A stretch of DNA of 20,698 nucleotides, from NCBI GenBank assembly GCA_051880035.1, contig JBJENE010000008.1:1-20698 (forward strand). Direction: 5' to 3'. The stretch comes from Eshraghiella sp051880035. Its GTDB lineage: Bacteria; Bacillota; Clostridia; Lachnospirales; Lachnospiraceae. The notes under the pieces were generated by a model. It made no database searches. It was not told the origin of the DNA and saw nothing but the letters and a program-made list of their open reading frames with translations. Made by a program: the position numbers and the translations under genes. The stretch's first letter is position 1; the number at the start of each line of letters is the position of its first letter. This document shows, in pieces, positions 7,752 to 15,513 of this stretch.

Positions 7752-8948
7752 TTACCTCTCATCCAGGACCTGGAAAATATAAAATTTAAGATAGTATGAG
7801 TTGTCTGCGGCCCAGAGTATCGGGTGGTCGCAGGCCTGGGTTCTGAATTCAATCTGCCTGAGTCTCTTATGGGCATTGCGGGCAGCCTCTGCTATTGTTC
7901 TGGCAAAAAGTTCCTGTTCCATAAAATGCGAACAGGAGCAGGTAGCCAGATAACCTCCGTCTTTAACCAGCTTCATACCTCTTAAATTGATTTCCTTATA
8001 TCCCTTGACTGCGTTCTTAACAGAATTTCTTGATTTGGTAAATGCCGGCGGGTCCAGAATAACCACATCGAACTTTTCACCTTTGTCCACCAGTTCCGGA
8101 AGCAGTTCAAATACATCCGCACAAATAAAATCCACTTTGTCCTCAACACCGTTAAGCTTTGCATTCTCCTTAGCCTGGGCAATTCCAAGCTCCGATGCAT
8201 CCACTCCGAGAACGGATGCGGCTCCTCCCATTGCGGCATTCAGGGCAAATGAACCCGTGTGGGTAAAACAGTCTAACACCTTAGCGCCTTTACAAAGTCT
8301 TGCAATGGCTGCCCTGTTATATTTCTGGTCCAGGAAAAATCCCGTCTTCTGACCGTCTTCCACATTAACAATATATTTAACATTGTTTTCAACAATCTCA
8401 ACTCTGGTATCAAAAGGCTCACCGATAAAGCCTTTAACTCTTTCCATTCCCTCCTGGAGCCTTACTTTGGCATCGCTTCTCTCATAAACTCCCCTGACAG
8501 GCATTCCGTAATTCATAAGCTCCTTTTTCAGGCTGTCTATAATGTCAGCTTTCATCCTGTCGATTCCAAGAGCCAATGACTCAACCACCAGCACATCTGA
8601 AAATTTATCTACCACAAGTCCCGGAAAATAATCCGCCTCACCGAAAATAAGTCTGCAGGAGCTCATATCAACAGTATCCATACGGTATTTTACGCATTCT
8701 TTTACACGACGGTCAATAAAAGCCCTGTCGATAACCGCATCCCTCTTTCTTGTCATTATTCTGACCGTGATTTTGGAATTGGTATTTATAAACCCTTTGC
8801 CCAGAAAATAGCCGTCAAAATCCAGAACTTCGACAATATCTCCGTTCTCAAATTCCCCTGTAATTTCATCTATTTCATTATCATAAATCCAGAAACCGCC
8901 CGCTTTAAAAGAGCGTCCCTCGCCTTTTTTAATTTTAACAATTGCCAT
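7752..8948 (-). CDS. rlmI: RlmI-like 23S rRNA (cytosine-5)-methyltransferase
   Basis: A 398-residue cytoplasmic SAM-dependent methyltransferase of the RlmI/RlmK group (COG1092). An N-terminal PUA domain (about 1-75) is followed by a linker domain and a Rossmann methyltransferase domain. Visible motifs are DGQKTGFFLDQ (198-208), the SAM-binding VLDCFTHTGSF (224-234), GVDAS (248-252), LDPPAF (298-303) and the catalytic-cysteine region CSCSHFM (337-343). E. coli RlmI makes m5C1962 in 23S rRNA; the same target is likely but unproven here. Length matches the family. It is convergent with the coiled-coil gene, with only 20 bases between the stops and no evident hairpin terminator there. The exact paralogue assignment within COG1092 is less certain than the family. 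Confidence 0.88.
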   Translation of the reverse strand: MAIVKIKKGEGRSFKAGGFWIYDNEIDEITGEFENGDIVEVLDFDGYFLGKGFINTNSKITVRIMTRKRDAVIDRAFIDRRVKECVKYRMDTVDMSSCRLIFGEADYFPGLVVDKFSDVLVVESLALGIDRMKADIIDSLKKELMNYGMPVRGVYERSDAKVRLQEGMERVKGFIGEPFDTRVEIVENNVKYIVNVEDGQKTGFFLDQKYNRAAIARLCKGAKVLDCFTHTGSFALNAAMGGAASVLGVDASELGIAQAKENAKLNGVEDKVDFICADVFELLPELVDKGEKFDVVILDPPAFTKSRNSVKNAVKGYKEINLRGMKLVKDGGYLATCSCSHFMEQELFARTIAEAARNAHKRLRQIEFRTQACDHPILWAADNSYYLKFYIFQVLDER

Positions 8949-8995
8949 AAAATACCTCTTTTTGATTTAGTTTTTGTAAAAATCGCTGCGTATAT

Positions 8996-9001
8996 ATTAT
9001 C
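8996..9001 (-). promoter_or_regulatory. Possible extended -10 element for the methyltransferase gene
   Basis: On the minus strand TGTGATAAT gives GATAAT with an extended TGn immediately upstream. No good -35 is present, which an extended -10 can tolerate. It is the only candidate seen in this 120-base divergent gap; I found no convincing plus-strand promoter for the gene at 9069. Confidence 0.35.
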
Positions 9002-9068
9002 ACAAATTTTCCATAAAAAGAACCGCTTAATTCAGAATAATAAAATATGTTTTTGAAACAATATAAAC

Positions 9069-9467
9069 ATGATTAAAAAATATTTAATGTGCGGGCTGAT
9101 CGGTTGGTGTATGGAGGTATTCTGGACCGGTCTGGGCTCCGCAATGAAAAAAAATAAAAAACTTACATGCAATACCTCAATATGGATGTTCCCAATCTAC
9201 GGAACTGCCGTAATTATAGAACCTTTAAGCAGGTGTTTATGTAAAAAACACAAAAACACCCTCTGCCGCGGAACCATATATGCATCCTGTATCTTCTTAA
9301 CCGAATTTACAACCGGTATGCTGCTTAAGAAGAAGGACTGCTGCCCATGGGATTATTCCAAAGCCCGACTAAACTATAAAGGAGTGATAAGACTTGATTA
9401 TTTTCCGGTATGGTTTGCGGCAGGACTGTTATACGAAAAAGTTCTGTGTTCCCCAAAAAAGAAATAA
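9069..9467 (+). CDS. Small CmpB-like membrane protein (putative ABC transporter permease family)
   Basis: A 132-residue membrane protein. It matches the ABC_trans_CmpB (PF06541) pattern: an opening helix (YLMCGLIGWCMEVFWTG), a second hydrophobic stretch with WMFPIYG (about 38-50), a third helix (YASCIFLTEFTTGMLL), and the hallmark near the C-terminus CPWDYSKARLNYKGVIRLDYFPVWFAAGLLYEK, where C-WDYS and N-KG-IRLDY-P are conserved. Despite the database name there is no evidence here of an ABC ATPase partner. The Shine-Dalgarno site is weak, unlike the neighbours, so expression may be low. It is a single-gene unit, convergent with glyA. Confidence 0.78.
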   Translation: MIKKYLMCGLIGWCMEVFWTGLGSAMKKNKKLTCNTSIWMFPIYGTAVIIEPLSRCLCKKHKNTLCRGTIYASCIFLTEFTTGMLLKKKDCCPWDYSKARLNYKGVIRLDYFPVWFAAGLLYEKVLCSPKKK

Positions 9468-9512
9468 CATCTGTAAGAGAACCCGTTAAAAAGGTTCTCT
9501 CGCAGATGTTAT
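9464..9512. terminator. Strong bidirectional terminator between the CmpB-like gene and glyA
   Basis: ATAACATCTG (9464-9473) pairs with CAGATGTTAT (9503-9512), and AGAGAACC pairs with GGTTCTCT inside, giving about 18 base pairs with one or two mismatches and a short loop. On the minus strand it is followed by a T-rich run (TTATTTCTTTTTT), suiting the end of the glyA operon. Confidence 0.85.
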
Positions 9513-9529
9513 ATTGCTTTCTGTATTAA

Positions 9530-10768
9530 CTAATAAAGCGGATGCGAGTCTGTTAAGGCTTTAACAATCTCCATAGCTTCTGCTTTCTTGGAATCATCAT
9601 CGGTAACTGCAAGAGCAATAGCTTCTGCAACCTTATCCATGTCTGAGGTATTAAATCCTCTTGTTGTAACGGCTGCGGAGCCAAGTCTGATTCCGCTTGT
9701 TACGAATGGCTTCTCAGGGTCATTAGGAATTGCATTTTTGTTACATGTGATATTAACCGTATCAAGAAGTTTCTCTGTAGCCTTACCTGTAACTCCTTTG
9801 CTTCTTAAATCAACTAACATAAGGTGATTATCTGTTCCGCCTGATACAAGGTCAAATCCTCTGCTTAAAAGTCCGCTTGCAAGTGCCTGGGCATTATCTA
9901 CAATATTCTTGGCATATACCTTAAAGCTTGGATCAAGCGCTTCTTTAAAGCATACTGCCTTGGCTGCGATTACATGCATTAAAGGTCCGCCCTGGATTCC
10001 CGGGAAAATGGCCTTGTTAAAGTTAAAACGCTCTGCTGCTTCGGCATTGCAGAGAATCATTCCGCCTCTAGGTCCTCTTAAGGTCTTGTGTGTTGTGGTG
10101 GTTACAACATCTGCATACGGAATAGGACTCATATGCTGTCCGCCGGCAACAAGGCCTGCGATGTGTGCCATATCAACCATAAGAACTGCACCAACCTCGT
10201 CAGCAATCTCACGGAATTTCTTGAAATCAATTTTTCTTGCATATGCGCTTGCTCCCGCAAGAATCATTTTAGGCTTACATTCCTTGGCAATTCTTAAAAC
10301 TTCGTCATAATCGATGTATCCGTCATCATTTACGCCGTAAGGAACACAGTTAAAATATTTTCCTGACATATTTACAGGTGAACCGTGTGAAAGATGTCCT
10401 CCGTGTGCAAGGTTCATTCCCATATAAGTGTCTCCCGGATTAAGGATTGCAAAGAATACCGCCATATTAGCCTGAGCTCCTGAATGTGGCTGTACATTTA
10501 CATAATCACATCCGAATAACTTTTTGGCTCTTTCAATTGCAAGATTTTCAACAATGTCCACATATTCACATCCGCCGTAATATCTTTTGGCAGGATATCC
10601 TTCTGCGTATTTGTTGGTAAGCTGGCTTCCCATAGCTGCCATAACAGCCTTACTTACAAAGTTTTCTGATGCAATAAGCTCGATATGGTCATTCTGTCTG
10701 CCAATCTCCTGCTCTATTGCAGCTGCAATTTCAGGGTCAAAGCCCTTTACTTCTTCAAATGAATACAT
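9530..10768 (-). CDS. glyA: Serine hydroxymethyltransferase
   Basis: A 412-residue PLP enzyme that interconverts serine and glycine while loading or unloading the one-carbon unit of tetrahydrofolate. Visible: IELIASENFVS at the start, GYPAKRYYGGCEYVD (58-71), HSGAQAN (95-101), DMAHIAGLVAGG with PLP-contacting D199 and H202, and the Schiff-base lysine K228 in TTTTHKTLRGPRGG. The C-terminal SGIRLG is also present. Length is standard for bacteria. The start follows GGAAAAG. It is the last gene of the operon after aspS (44-base gap) and ends at the 9464-9512 terminator. Coupling glycine/one-carbon supply with tRNA charging genes is a plausible reason for the arrangement. Confidence 0.97.
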   Translation of the reverse strand: MYSFEEVKGFDPEIAAAIEQEIGRQNDHIELIASENFVSKAVMAAMGSQLTNKYAEGYPAKRYYGGCEYVDIVENLAIERAKKLFGCDYVNVQPHSGAQANMAVFFAILNPGDTYMGMNLAHGGHLSHGSPVNMSGKYFNCVPYGVNDDGYIDYDEVLRIAKECKPKMILAGASAYARKIDFKKFREIADEVGAVLMVDMAHIAGLVAGGQHMSPIPYADVVTTTTHKTLRGPRGGMILCNAEAAERFNFNKAIFPGIQGGPLMHVIAAKAVCFKEALDPSFKVYAKNIVDNAQALASGLLSRGFDLVSGGTDNHLMLVDLRSKGVTGKATEKLLDTVNITCNKNAIPNDPEKPFVTSGIRLGSAAVTTRGFNTSDMDKVAEAIALAVTDDDSKKAEAMEIVKALTDSHPLY

Positions 10769-10812
10769 CTCTTTTCCTCCATGAGTTTATTTAATAACAA
10801 TGTCATTATTTT

Positions 10813-12600
10813 TTACTGATTATCGGTAACTGAAATAAATAGTTCCTCTAACTGCTTGTCATCCACCACATCAGGTGCTCCTGTCAGAAGACATGAGGCA
10901 TCCTTAATCTTAGGGAAAGCAATTACATCCCTGATATTGTCTGTTTTGGCCATAAGCATAACAAGACGGTCAAGTCCGTATGCAAGTCCTGCATGAGGCG
11001 GTACACCGTACTTAAACGCATTAAGTAAGAATCCGAAGCGCTCATAAGCCTCTTCTTTGGTAAATCCAAGGATTTCAAACATTTTTTCCTGTATGTCATC
11101 CTGATATATACGGACACTTCCTCCGCCGATTTCACAACCGTTCAGGGTAATATCATAAGCTTTCGCACGAACCTTCTCAGGTGCGCTATCAAGCATTTCA
11201 ATATCTTCTTCCATCATCATGGTGAACGGATGGTGCATTGCCAGAAGTCTGTTCTGCTCGTCCGACCACTCAAAAAGCGGAAATTCCGTAATCCAGAGGA
11301 ACTTATACTCGTCCTTCTTAAGGAGTCCCAGCTCCTCGGCAATCTCAAGTCTTAATGCACCAAGTACATTCCAGACAATCTTTGTCTTGTCTGCTGCAAA
11401 CAGAAGTAAATCTCCCGGCTTTCCTTCCATTCTGTCGGCAATTGCCTTTAATTCATCTTCCGTCATAAACTTGGCAAAAGATGACTTATATGTTCCGTCC
11501 TCGTTAATGGCCATGTATGCAAGGCCTTTGGCGCCGTAACCTTTGGCGAATTCCACAAGGGCGTCTATTTTCTTACGAGGCATTGCTCCCTGTCCGTTGG
11601 CATTAATACCTCTTACTGTTCCGCCGTTTTCAAGAGCTCCGGTAAATACGCCGAAACCGCAATCCTTGACAATATCCGAAATATCCTTTAATTCCATTCC
11701 GAAACGGATATCAGGTTTATCTGAACCGAAACGGTTCATTGCTTCATTCCAGGTCATCCTCTGAATAGGAACTTCTATATCAATGCCAAGAACCTCCTTG
11801 AAAAGCTTCTGCAGAAGTCTTTCATTTACATCAATTACATCATCAATGTCCACAAAAGAAAGCTCCATATCTATCTGCGTGAATTCAGGCTGTCTGTCGG
11901 CACGCAAATCCTCATCCCTGAAGCACTTTGCAATCTGGAAATATCTGTCATATCCGGAACACATTAAAAGCTGCTTAAAAAGCTGAGGTGACTGAGGCAG
12001 CGCATAAAATGAACCCGGATGAATACGGCTCGGAACAAGATAATCTCTTGCTCCCTCAGGTGTACTTTTCTGAAGAATAGGTGTCTCTATTTCAATGAAA
12101 CCTTCATCCGCAAGAAACTGTCTTGTAAGTGTTGCAATTTTACTTCTCATCATGAGAATCCTCTGGATATCCGGTCTTCTCAAATCAAGATATCTGTATT
12201 TTAATCTGATTTCTTCTTTGGTCTTGGAATCCTCTTCAATAGGGAACGGAGGCGTAAGTGCTTCGGAAAGAATCCTAAGCTCTGTTGCCACAACTTCTAT
12301 CTTACCGGTTGCAATATTATCGTTAACTGCTCCGGCTCTTTCACATACTGTTCCCACAACCGCAATTACATATTCGCTCTTGAGGGAGCCTGCCTTTGTA
12401 AAGCCCTCCGTACCAATCTTGTCCTCTTCAAAAATAATCTGAAGTATACCGGAACGGTCTCTTAAATCAACGAAACAAATTCCGCCTTTATTTCTGTTTT
12501 TCTGTACCCATCCCATTACCGTAACCGTCTGTCCGATATTGGATTCAGTCAGTTCGGCACATCTGCAGGTCCTTTTGAGACCCTTCATTGATTCTGCCAT
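10813..12600 (-). CDS. aspS: Aspartyl-tRNA synthetase
   Basis: A 595-residue class II synthetase of the bacterial type. The N-terminal OB fold (GWVQKNRNKGGICFVDLRD, 31-48) binds the anticodon. The catalytic core has FIEIETPIL (168-176, motif 1), CFRDEDLRADRQPEFTQIDM (226-245, motif 2) and GLDRL (542-546, motif 3). The roughly 110-residue GAD insertion typical of bacterial AspRS is also present. Length is as expected. Whether it is discriminating or also makes Asp-tRNA(Asn) cannot be read confidently by eye. It lies 28 bases after hisS, the usual clostridial order, and is preceded by a GGAAAG site. Confidence 0.97.
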   Translation of the reverse strand: MAESMKGLKRTCRCAELTESNIGQTVTVMGWVQKNRNKGGICFVDLRDRSGILQIIFEEDKIGTEGFTKAGSLKSEYVIAVVGTVCERAGAVNDNIATGKIEVVATELRILSEALTPPFPIEEDSKTKEEIRLKYRYLDLRRPDIQRILMMRSKIATLTRQFLADEGFIEIETPILQKSTPEGARDYLVPSRIHPGSFYALPQSPQLFKQLLMCSGYDRYFQIAKCFRDEDLRADRQPEFTQIDMELSFVDIDDVIDVNERLLQKLFKEVLGIDIEVPIQRMTWNEAMNRFGSDKPDIRFGMELKDISDIVKDCGFGVFTGALENGGTVRGINANGQGAMPRKKIDALVEFAKGYGAKGLAYMAINEDGTYKSSFAKFMTEDELKAIADRMEGKPGDLLLFAADKTKIVWNVLGALRLEIAEELGLLKKDEYKFLWITEFPLFEWSDEQNRLLAMHHPFTMMMEEDIEMLDSAPEKVRAKAYDITLNGCEIGGGSVRIYQDDIQEKMFEILGFTKEEAYERFGFLLNAFKYGVPPHAGLAYGLDRLVMLMAKTDNIRDVIAFPKIKDASCLLTGAPDVVDDKQLEELFISVTDNQ

Positions 12601-12628
12601 TGTAATGCTTCCTTTCTAAATCCGCCGA

Positions 12629-13888
12629 CTATTTAAGCGGATTCCTGTAAAATTCTTTAAACTCCGAATATCCCTGTTTAATAAGGTTATCCTTCTGGAA
12701 CTTTTTATTTTTGTTCATTCTGACAACCAAAACATTGGTACCGTTTTGTCTGAGTTCCTGTGCCTCTTTAATAATGTCACATAACATATCTGATTGTATA
12801 CCCTTTTCCACCAGAAAAGCAATACTGTTTCCGCGGTCCGGTATCTGAAAATCATTTTCCATAAGAATTGTGATAATTCTTTCAAAACCTATTGAAAAAC
12901 CGCATGCAGGCGTATCCTGTCCGGTAAATTTCCCAACCATCTTGTCATAACGTCCGCCGCCGCCTACGCTGCTGCCAAACTCAGGCACTTCAATCTCAAA
13001 AATAGTTCCTGTATAATAAGACATTCCCCTGACAAGTGTAGGGTCAAAAACCACCTCAAAATCACAGGTTCTTGTGTTCATTACACTGTTAATAATCTCT
13101 GAAAGATTATCCTTAACTCCTTCCGGAAGAAAATCGCTTATCTTATCTGCAACAAATGCAAGTCCGTCTTCGGCATTGCTTATTCCGTCAAAAAGTTCCA
13201 CATAACGGTTAACACTTTCCAAAGAATATCCCTCGGAAAGAAGATCTTCCTTAACTCCGTCAAGACCTATCTTATCCATTTTATCCAGGATAATAAAAAC
13301 ATTGTCATATTCCTCTTCATCAAAACCACTGTAAGCGGCCATTGCTTTAAGAATCTGTCTGTCGTTAATCTTGATTTTAAAGTTTTTAAAACCTATCTTA
13401 CCAAGTGTTGTGGTAGTGGCAAGAATAAGCTCTATTTCGGCAAGATTTCCCGGTTCACCAAGAATATCTATATCACACTGATAAAACTGTCTGAATCGTC
13501 CTTTCTGAGGCCTGTCAGCCCTCCATACACTGCCTATTTGCAGAGCCTTAAAAGGAGAAGGCAGTTCTGCCATATTATTGGAATAAAAACGCACCAACGG
13601 CACGGTCAGATCATATCTTAATCCTCCATCCACAAGGTCAGCCTCTGATTCCGCCGTTTCAAGATTCAGTTTTTCACCTCTTTTGAGAATTTTAAAAATG
13701 AGTTTTTCATTTTCTCCGCCCTGTCTGCTTGAAAGATTGGCAATATTCTCCACAGCAGGTGTCTCAATTGGTGTAAAACCGAATTTTGAATATGTCTCCT
13801 TAATAAGCCCGATAAGGTAATCCCTTATCTGCATCTCTTTTGGAAGAATATCTTTCATTCCGGTCATTGGTTTCTTAATTAATGCCAT
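12629..13888 (-). CDS. hisS: Histidyl-tRNA synthetase
   Basis: A 419-residue class II synthetase. Motif 1 lies in FTPIETPAVE (38-47). The region RYDLTVPLVRF (91-101) is followed by motif 2, WRADRPQKGRFRQFYQCDID (122-141). The histidine-specific loop is LVRGMSYYTGTIFEI (285-299), with GGGGRYDKMVGKF (309-321) and motif 3 ACGFSIGFERI (328-338) after it. The C-terminal anticodon-binding domain (about 350-419) is on the short side. It sits 10 bases after the HD-GYP gene and 28 before aspS. No T-box leader is seen before it, so any amino-acid control must act at the distant operon promoter. Confidence 0.96.
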   Translation of the reverse strand: MALIKKPMTGMKDILPKEMQIRDYLIGLIKETYSKFGFTPIETPAVENIANLSSRQGGENEKLIFKILKRGEKLNLETAESEADLVDGGLRYDLTVPLVRFYSNNMAELPSPFKALQIGSVWRADRPQKGRFRQFYQCDIDILGEPGNLAEIELILATTTTLGKIGFKNFKIKINDRQILKAMAAYSGFDEEEYDNVFIILDKMDKIGLDGVKEDLLSEGYSLESVNRYVELFDGISNAEDGLAFVADKISDFLPEGVKDNLSEIINSVMNTRTCDFEVVFDPTLVRGMSYYTGTIFEIEVPEFGSSVGGGGRYDKMVGKFTGQDTPACGFSIGFERIITILMENDFQIPDRGNSIAFLVEKGIQSDMLCDIIKEAQELRQNGTNVLVVRMNKNKKFQKDNLIKQGYSEFKEFYRNPLK

Positions 13889-13898
13889 TTTATTTTCC

Positions 13899-14546
13899 TC
13901 ATTTCTTATTATTGGTCAATACTTCGTCAAAATCAAATCCCAGTACGGATTTGCTGGATTTAATCACTTCAAGCGTCTCCGGCTCATGAATTACTTTCTG
14001 GAAAGCAATAAACACTTCCATATCGTAATTACTAACCTCATCTATCATTATTTCCATTGCTGTGTCAATGTCAAGTGCTTTTCTGTACGGTCTGTCAGAA
14101 ATAAGTGCCGTAAATGTATCCGCAACCCGCATAACTCTTGCCCCGAACGGAATATCATCGCCTTTAAGATTTTCAGGATACCCTGTACCGTCGTAGTTTT
14201 CATGATGATATAAAACCGCCTGAAGAATAAACGGTGAGAAATCATAATACTGCAAAATATCATAGCTTAACTTTGAGTGGAGTCTCATATACTTCATGCC
14301 TTCCATTTCAAAGGAATCCACCGCTCTGCCGTAAAGATATCTTGACAGCTGCAGCTTTCCGATATCATGTACAAGCCCTGCCAGTGCCAGATCATAGCAG
14401 GTACCCTCATCCAGACCCATTTTCCTGGCTGTAAGATATGTTAAATTGCTTACACAGATACCGTGAGTAACATTATCCTTAAAATCAGACATAAGCGTGG
14501 TATCAAATGTGCTGTTTGCTGTTTCAATAACATCTGCATTCTGCAT
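13899..14546 (-). CDS. HD-GYP-type phosphodiesterase without a sensor domain
   Basis: A 215-residue cytoplasmic metal-dependent phosphohydrolase. The full HD-GYP signature is present: an early histidine (H28 in NVTHGI), the HD pair in VHDIGKL (H60, D61), H90, the HHE cluster (H114, H115), the DGTGYP motif (119-124, GYP at 122-124), and the tail ADTFTALISDRPYRKA (142-157). Enzymes with an intact GYP usually hydrolyse cyclic di-GMP, but some act on other nucleotides. There is no receiver, PAS or membrane domain, so it is a stand-alone catalytic unit. The ATG at 14546 is preferred over the adjacent TTG because GGAAGAGAAGG lies at the right distance. It is 10 bases upstream of hisS and clearly co-transcribed, which is an unusual partner for a signalling enzyme. 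Confidence 0.88.
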   Translation of the reverse strand: MQNADVIETANSTFDTTLMSDFKDNVTHGICVSNLTYLTARKMGLDEGTCYDLALAGLVHDIGKLQLSRYLYGRAVDSFEMEGMKYMRLHSKLSYDILQYYDFSPFILQAVLYHHENYDGTGYPENLKGDDIPFGARVMRVADTFTALISDRPYRKALDIDTAMEIMIDEVSNYDMEVFIAFQKVIHEPETLEVIKSSKSVLGFDFDEVLTNNKK

Positions 14547-14581
14547 CAAAAAAACCTTCTCTTCCTTTCAATTATTTCTTC

Positions 14582-14752
14582 TCAATTACAAGTCTTATAC
14601 AATAAGTTTACTCCCTCTTTAATAGTTTCGGTTATAGTATGCTTATGTTCATGGGAATATTCTTTCAGCTTATTATATTCCTCATCAGACATTCTTATTG
14701 TTACTATGCGGTCTTTAATAACATCCTGCTTCGGACGTCCCATCTTGCCCAT
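14582..14752 (-). CDS. Small ribbon-helix-helix (CopG/Arc-like) DNA-binding protein
   Basis: A 56-residue ORF. It begins MGKMGRPKQDVIKD, continues with the strand RIVTIRMSDEEYNKLKEY, and ends with a helix pair (ITETIKEGVNLLYK). This is the standard ribbon-helix-helix layout: a basic GRPK tail, a strand with R-V-I-M, then two helices with E-Y-L and I-I-G-L positions. GGGAGG lies 8 bases before the ATG. The promoter at 14782-14810 drives it, and the HD-GYP gene follows after 35 bases. Such proteins are usually dimeric repressors or antitoxins. No toxin-like gene follows it, so an autoregulator of this operon is the simpler inference. Confidence 0.8.
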   Translation of the reverse strand: MGKMGRPKQDVIKDRIVTIRMSDEEYNKLKEYSHEHKHTITETIKEGVNLLYKTCN

Positions 14753-14781
14753 AAGTGATTCCTCCCTTGCACCTATAGATT

Positions 14782-14810
14782 AGTATGCTTTTTGTAATAC
14801 GAAATGTCAA
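14782..14810 (-). promoter_or_regulatory. Promoter of the RHH-HD-GYP-hisS-aspS-glyA operon
   Basis: On the minus strand: consensus -35 TTGACA (14805-14810), 17-base spacer, -10 CATACT (14782-14787), then 29 bases to the start of the ribbon-helix-helix gene. No other convincing promoter is seen before hisS, aspS or glyA. Confidence 0.65.
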
Positions 14811-14891
14811 GTATTTTTTATTTCTATTCTTCAAAAAACCTTATTAGAATAAAGCGGATATGAATGTGCTCGCGACCTGCTATCACCGGGT

Positions 14892-15354
14892 TTACGAGCA
14901 ATAATCGTGTTTTCAGATTTTCTACTCGTAGAAATAGCCCCGGGGCTACGATGAAAAAACGAGTTTCAGGATTTTTGCTCGTAGTCTGTGCCCGGATTTT
15001 ACGATGAAAAACCGGGTTTTGGGATTTTTGCTCGTAGTCCTTGCCCGGATTTTACGATGAAAAACCGAAAATCAGGAATTTTGCTCGTAACCGTAGTCTG
15101 AAATCTACGAGCAAAAACCGGAAATCAAGCAAAATACTCGTAGAGAAACCCCAGGGCTACGATGAAAAACCGAGTTTCGGGATTTTTGCTCGTAGTCCTT
15201 GCCCGGATTTTACGATGAAAAACCGAAAATCAGGAATTTTGCTCGTAACCGTAGTCTGAAATCTACGAGCAAAATTCATAAATCAAGCAAAATGCTCGTA
15301 GAGAAACCCCCGGGGCTACAATGAAAGACCCAAAATCCCTCAATCCTTGAATTA
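14892..15354. repeat. Array of nine 39-base imperfect palindromes at a 53-base period
   Basis: The unit runs from (C/T)TACGA to TCGTA(G/A) and is about 39 bases long, separated by 13-14-base linkers. Units: 14892-14931 (best matched in inverted orientation), 14946-14984, 14999-15037, 15052-15090, 15105-15143, 15157-15195, 15210-15248, 15263-15301, and a degenerate one from 15316. Each can fold back: in the sixth, CTACGA/TCGTAG, AAAAA/TTTTT and CCGA/TCGG form three stem blocks around a three-base loop; in the eighth, CTACGAGCA pairs with TGCTCGTAG. The linkers are not unique: TCCTTGCCCGGATT occurs twice and CCGTAGTCTGAAAT twice. It sits between the terminator of the surface-protein gene and the promoter of the ribbon-helix-helix gene. 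I see no gene in it and cannot name the repeat family. Confidence 0.85.
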
Positions 15355-15463
15355 CCTGCTCCGCTTTGTGAGCCGGGCACGGTCAGCTGCAGATATAATT
15401 TTCCTATTGTGCGAGTGCTCATCCTTAGCGGTGCGTTTTTGCTTTTTAGAACGAAGTTTCCTA
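15355..15463. other. Non-coding spacer after the palindromic array
   Basis: Between the degenerate last repeat and the surface-protein terminator there is no ORF with a ribosome binding site and no RNA gene that I recognise. The stretch TGCGAGTGCTCATCC near 15409-15423 resembles, in inverted orientation, GGATATGAATGTGCTCGC near 14857-14874 on the other side of the array. Confidence 0.4.
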
Positions 15464-15505
15464 TAAAAAAACTACCGTCAAAGAAGTTATCCTTTAACGG
15501 TAGTT
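15464..15505 (-). terminator. Intrinsic terminator of the surface-protein gene
   Basis: On the minus strand AACTACCGTTAAAG pairs with CTTTGACGGTAGTT across an eight-base loop with one mismatch, and a run of seven T follows. It starts just 9 bases past the stop codon of the InlB-repeat protein. Confidence 0.9.
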
Positions 15506-15513
15506 AATAATTA

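Noticed and set aside
9588..10310. Plus-strand ORFs opposite glyA
   Set aside because: These are shadows of a highly conserved enzyme gene on the other strand.
13889..14581. T-box or other riboswitch leader for hisS
   Set aside because: The only sequence before hisS is a 10-base gap after the HD-GYP gene, and the 35-base gap before that gene is too short for a T-box.
14582..14752. Antitoxin of a toxin-antitoxin pair
   Set aside because: The fold fits an antitoxin, but the next gene is an HD-GYP phosphodiesterase and then hisS; no toxin-like small ORF is adjacent.
15041..15259. Plus-strand ORF of 72 codons within the palindromic array
   Set aside because: It begins at a TTG with no ribosome binding site and its periodic peptide is simply the 53-base repeat read through in frame every three units. 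Treated as non-coding.
14892..15354. CRISPR array
   Set aside because: Regular spacing suggests it, but linkers are only 13-14 bases, recur between units, and no cas gene is present. The repeats also vary too much from unit to unit.
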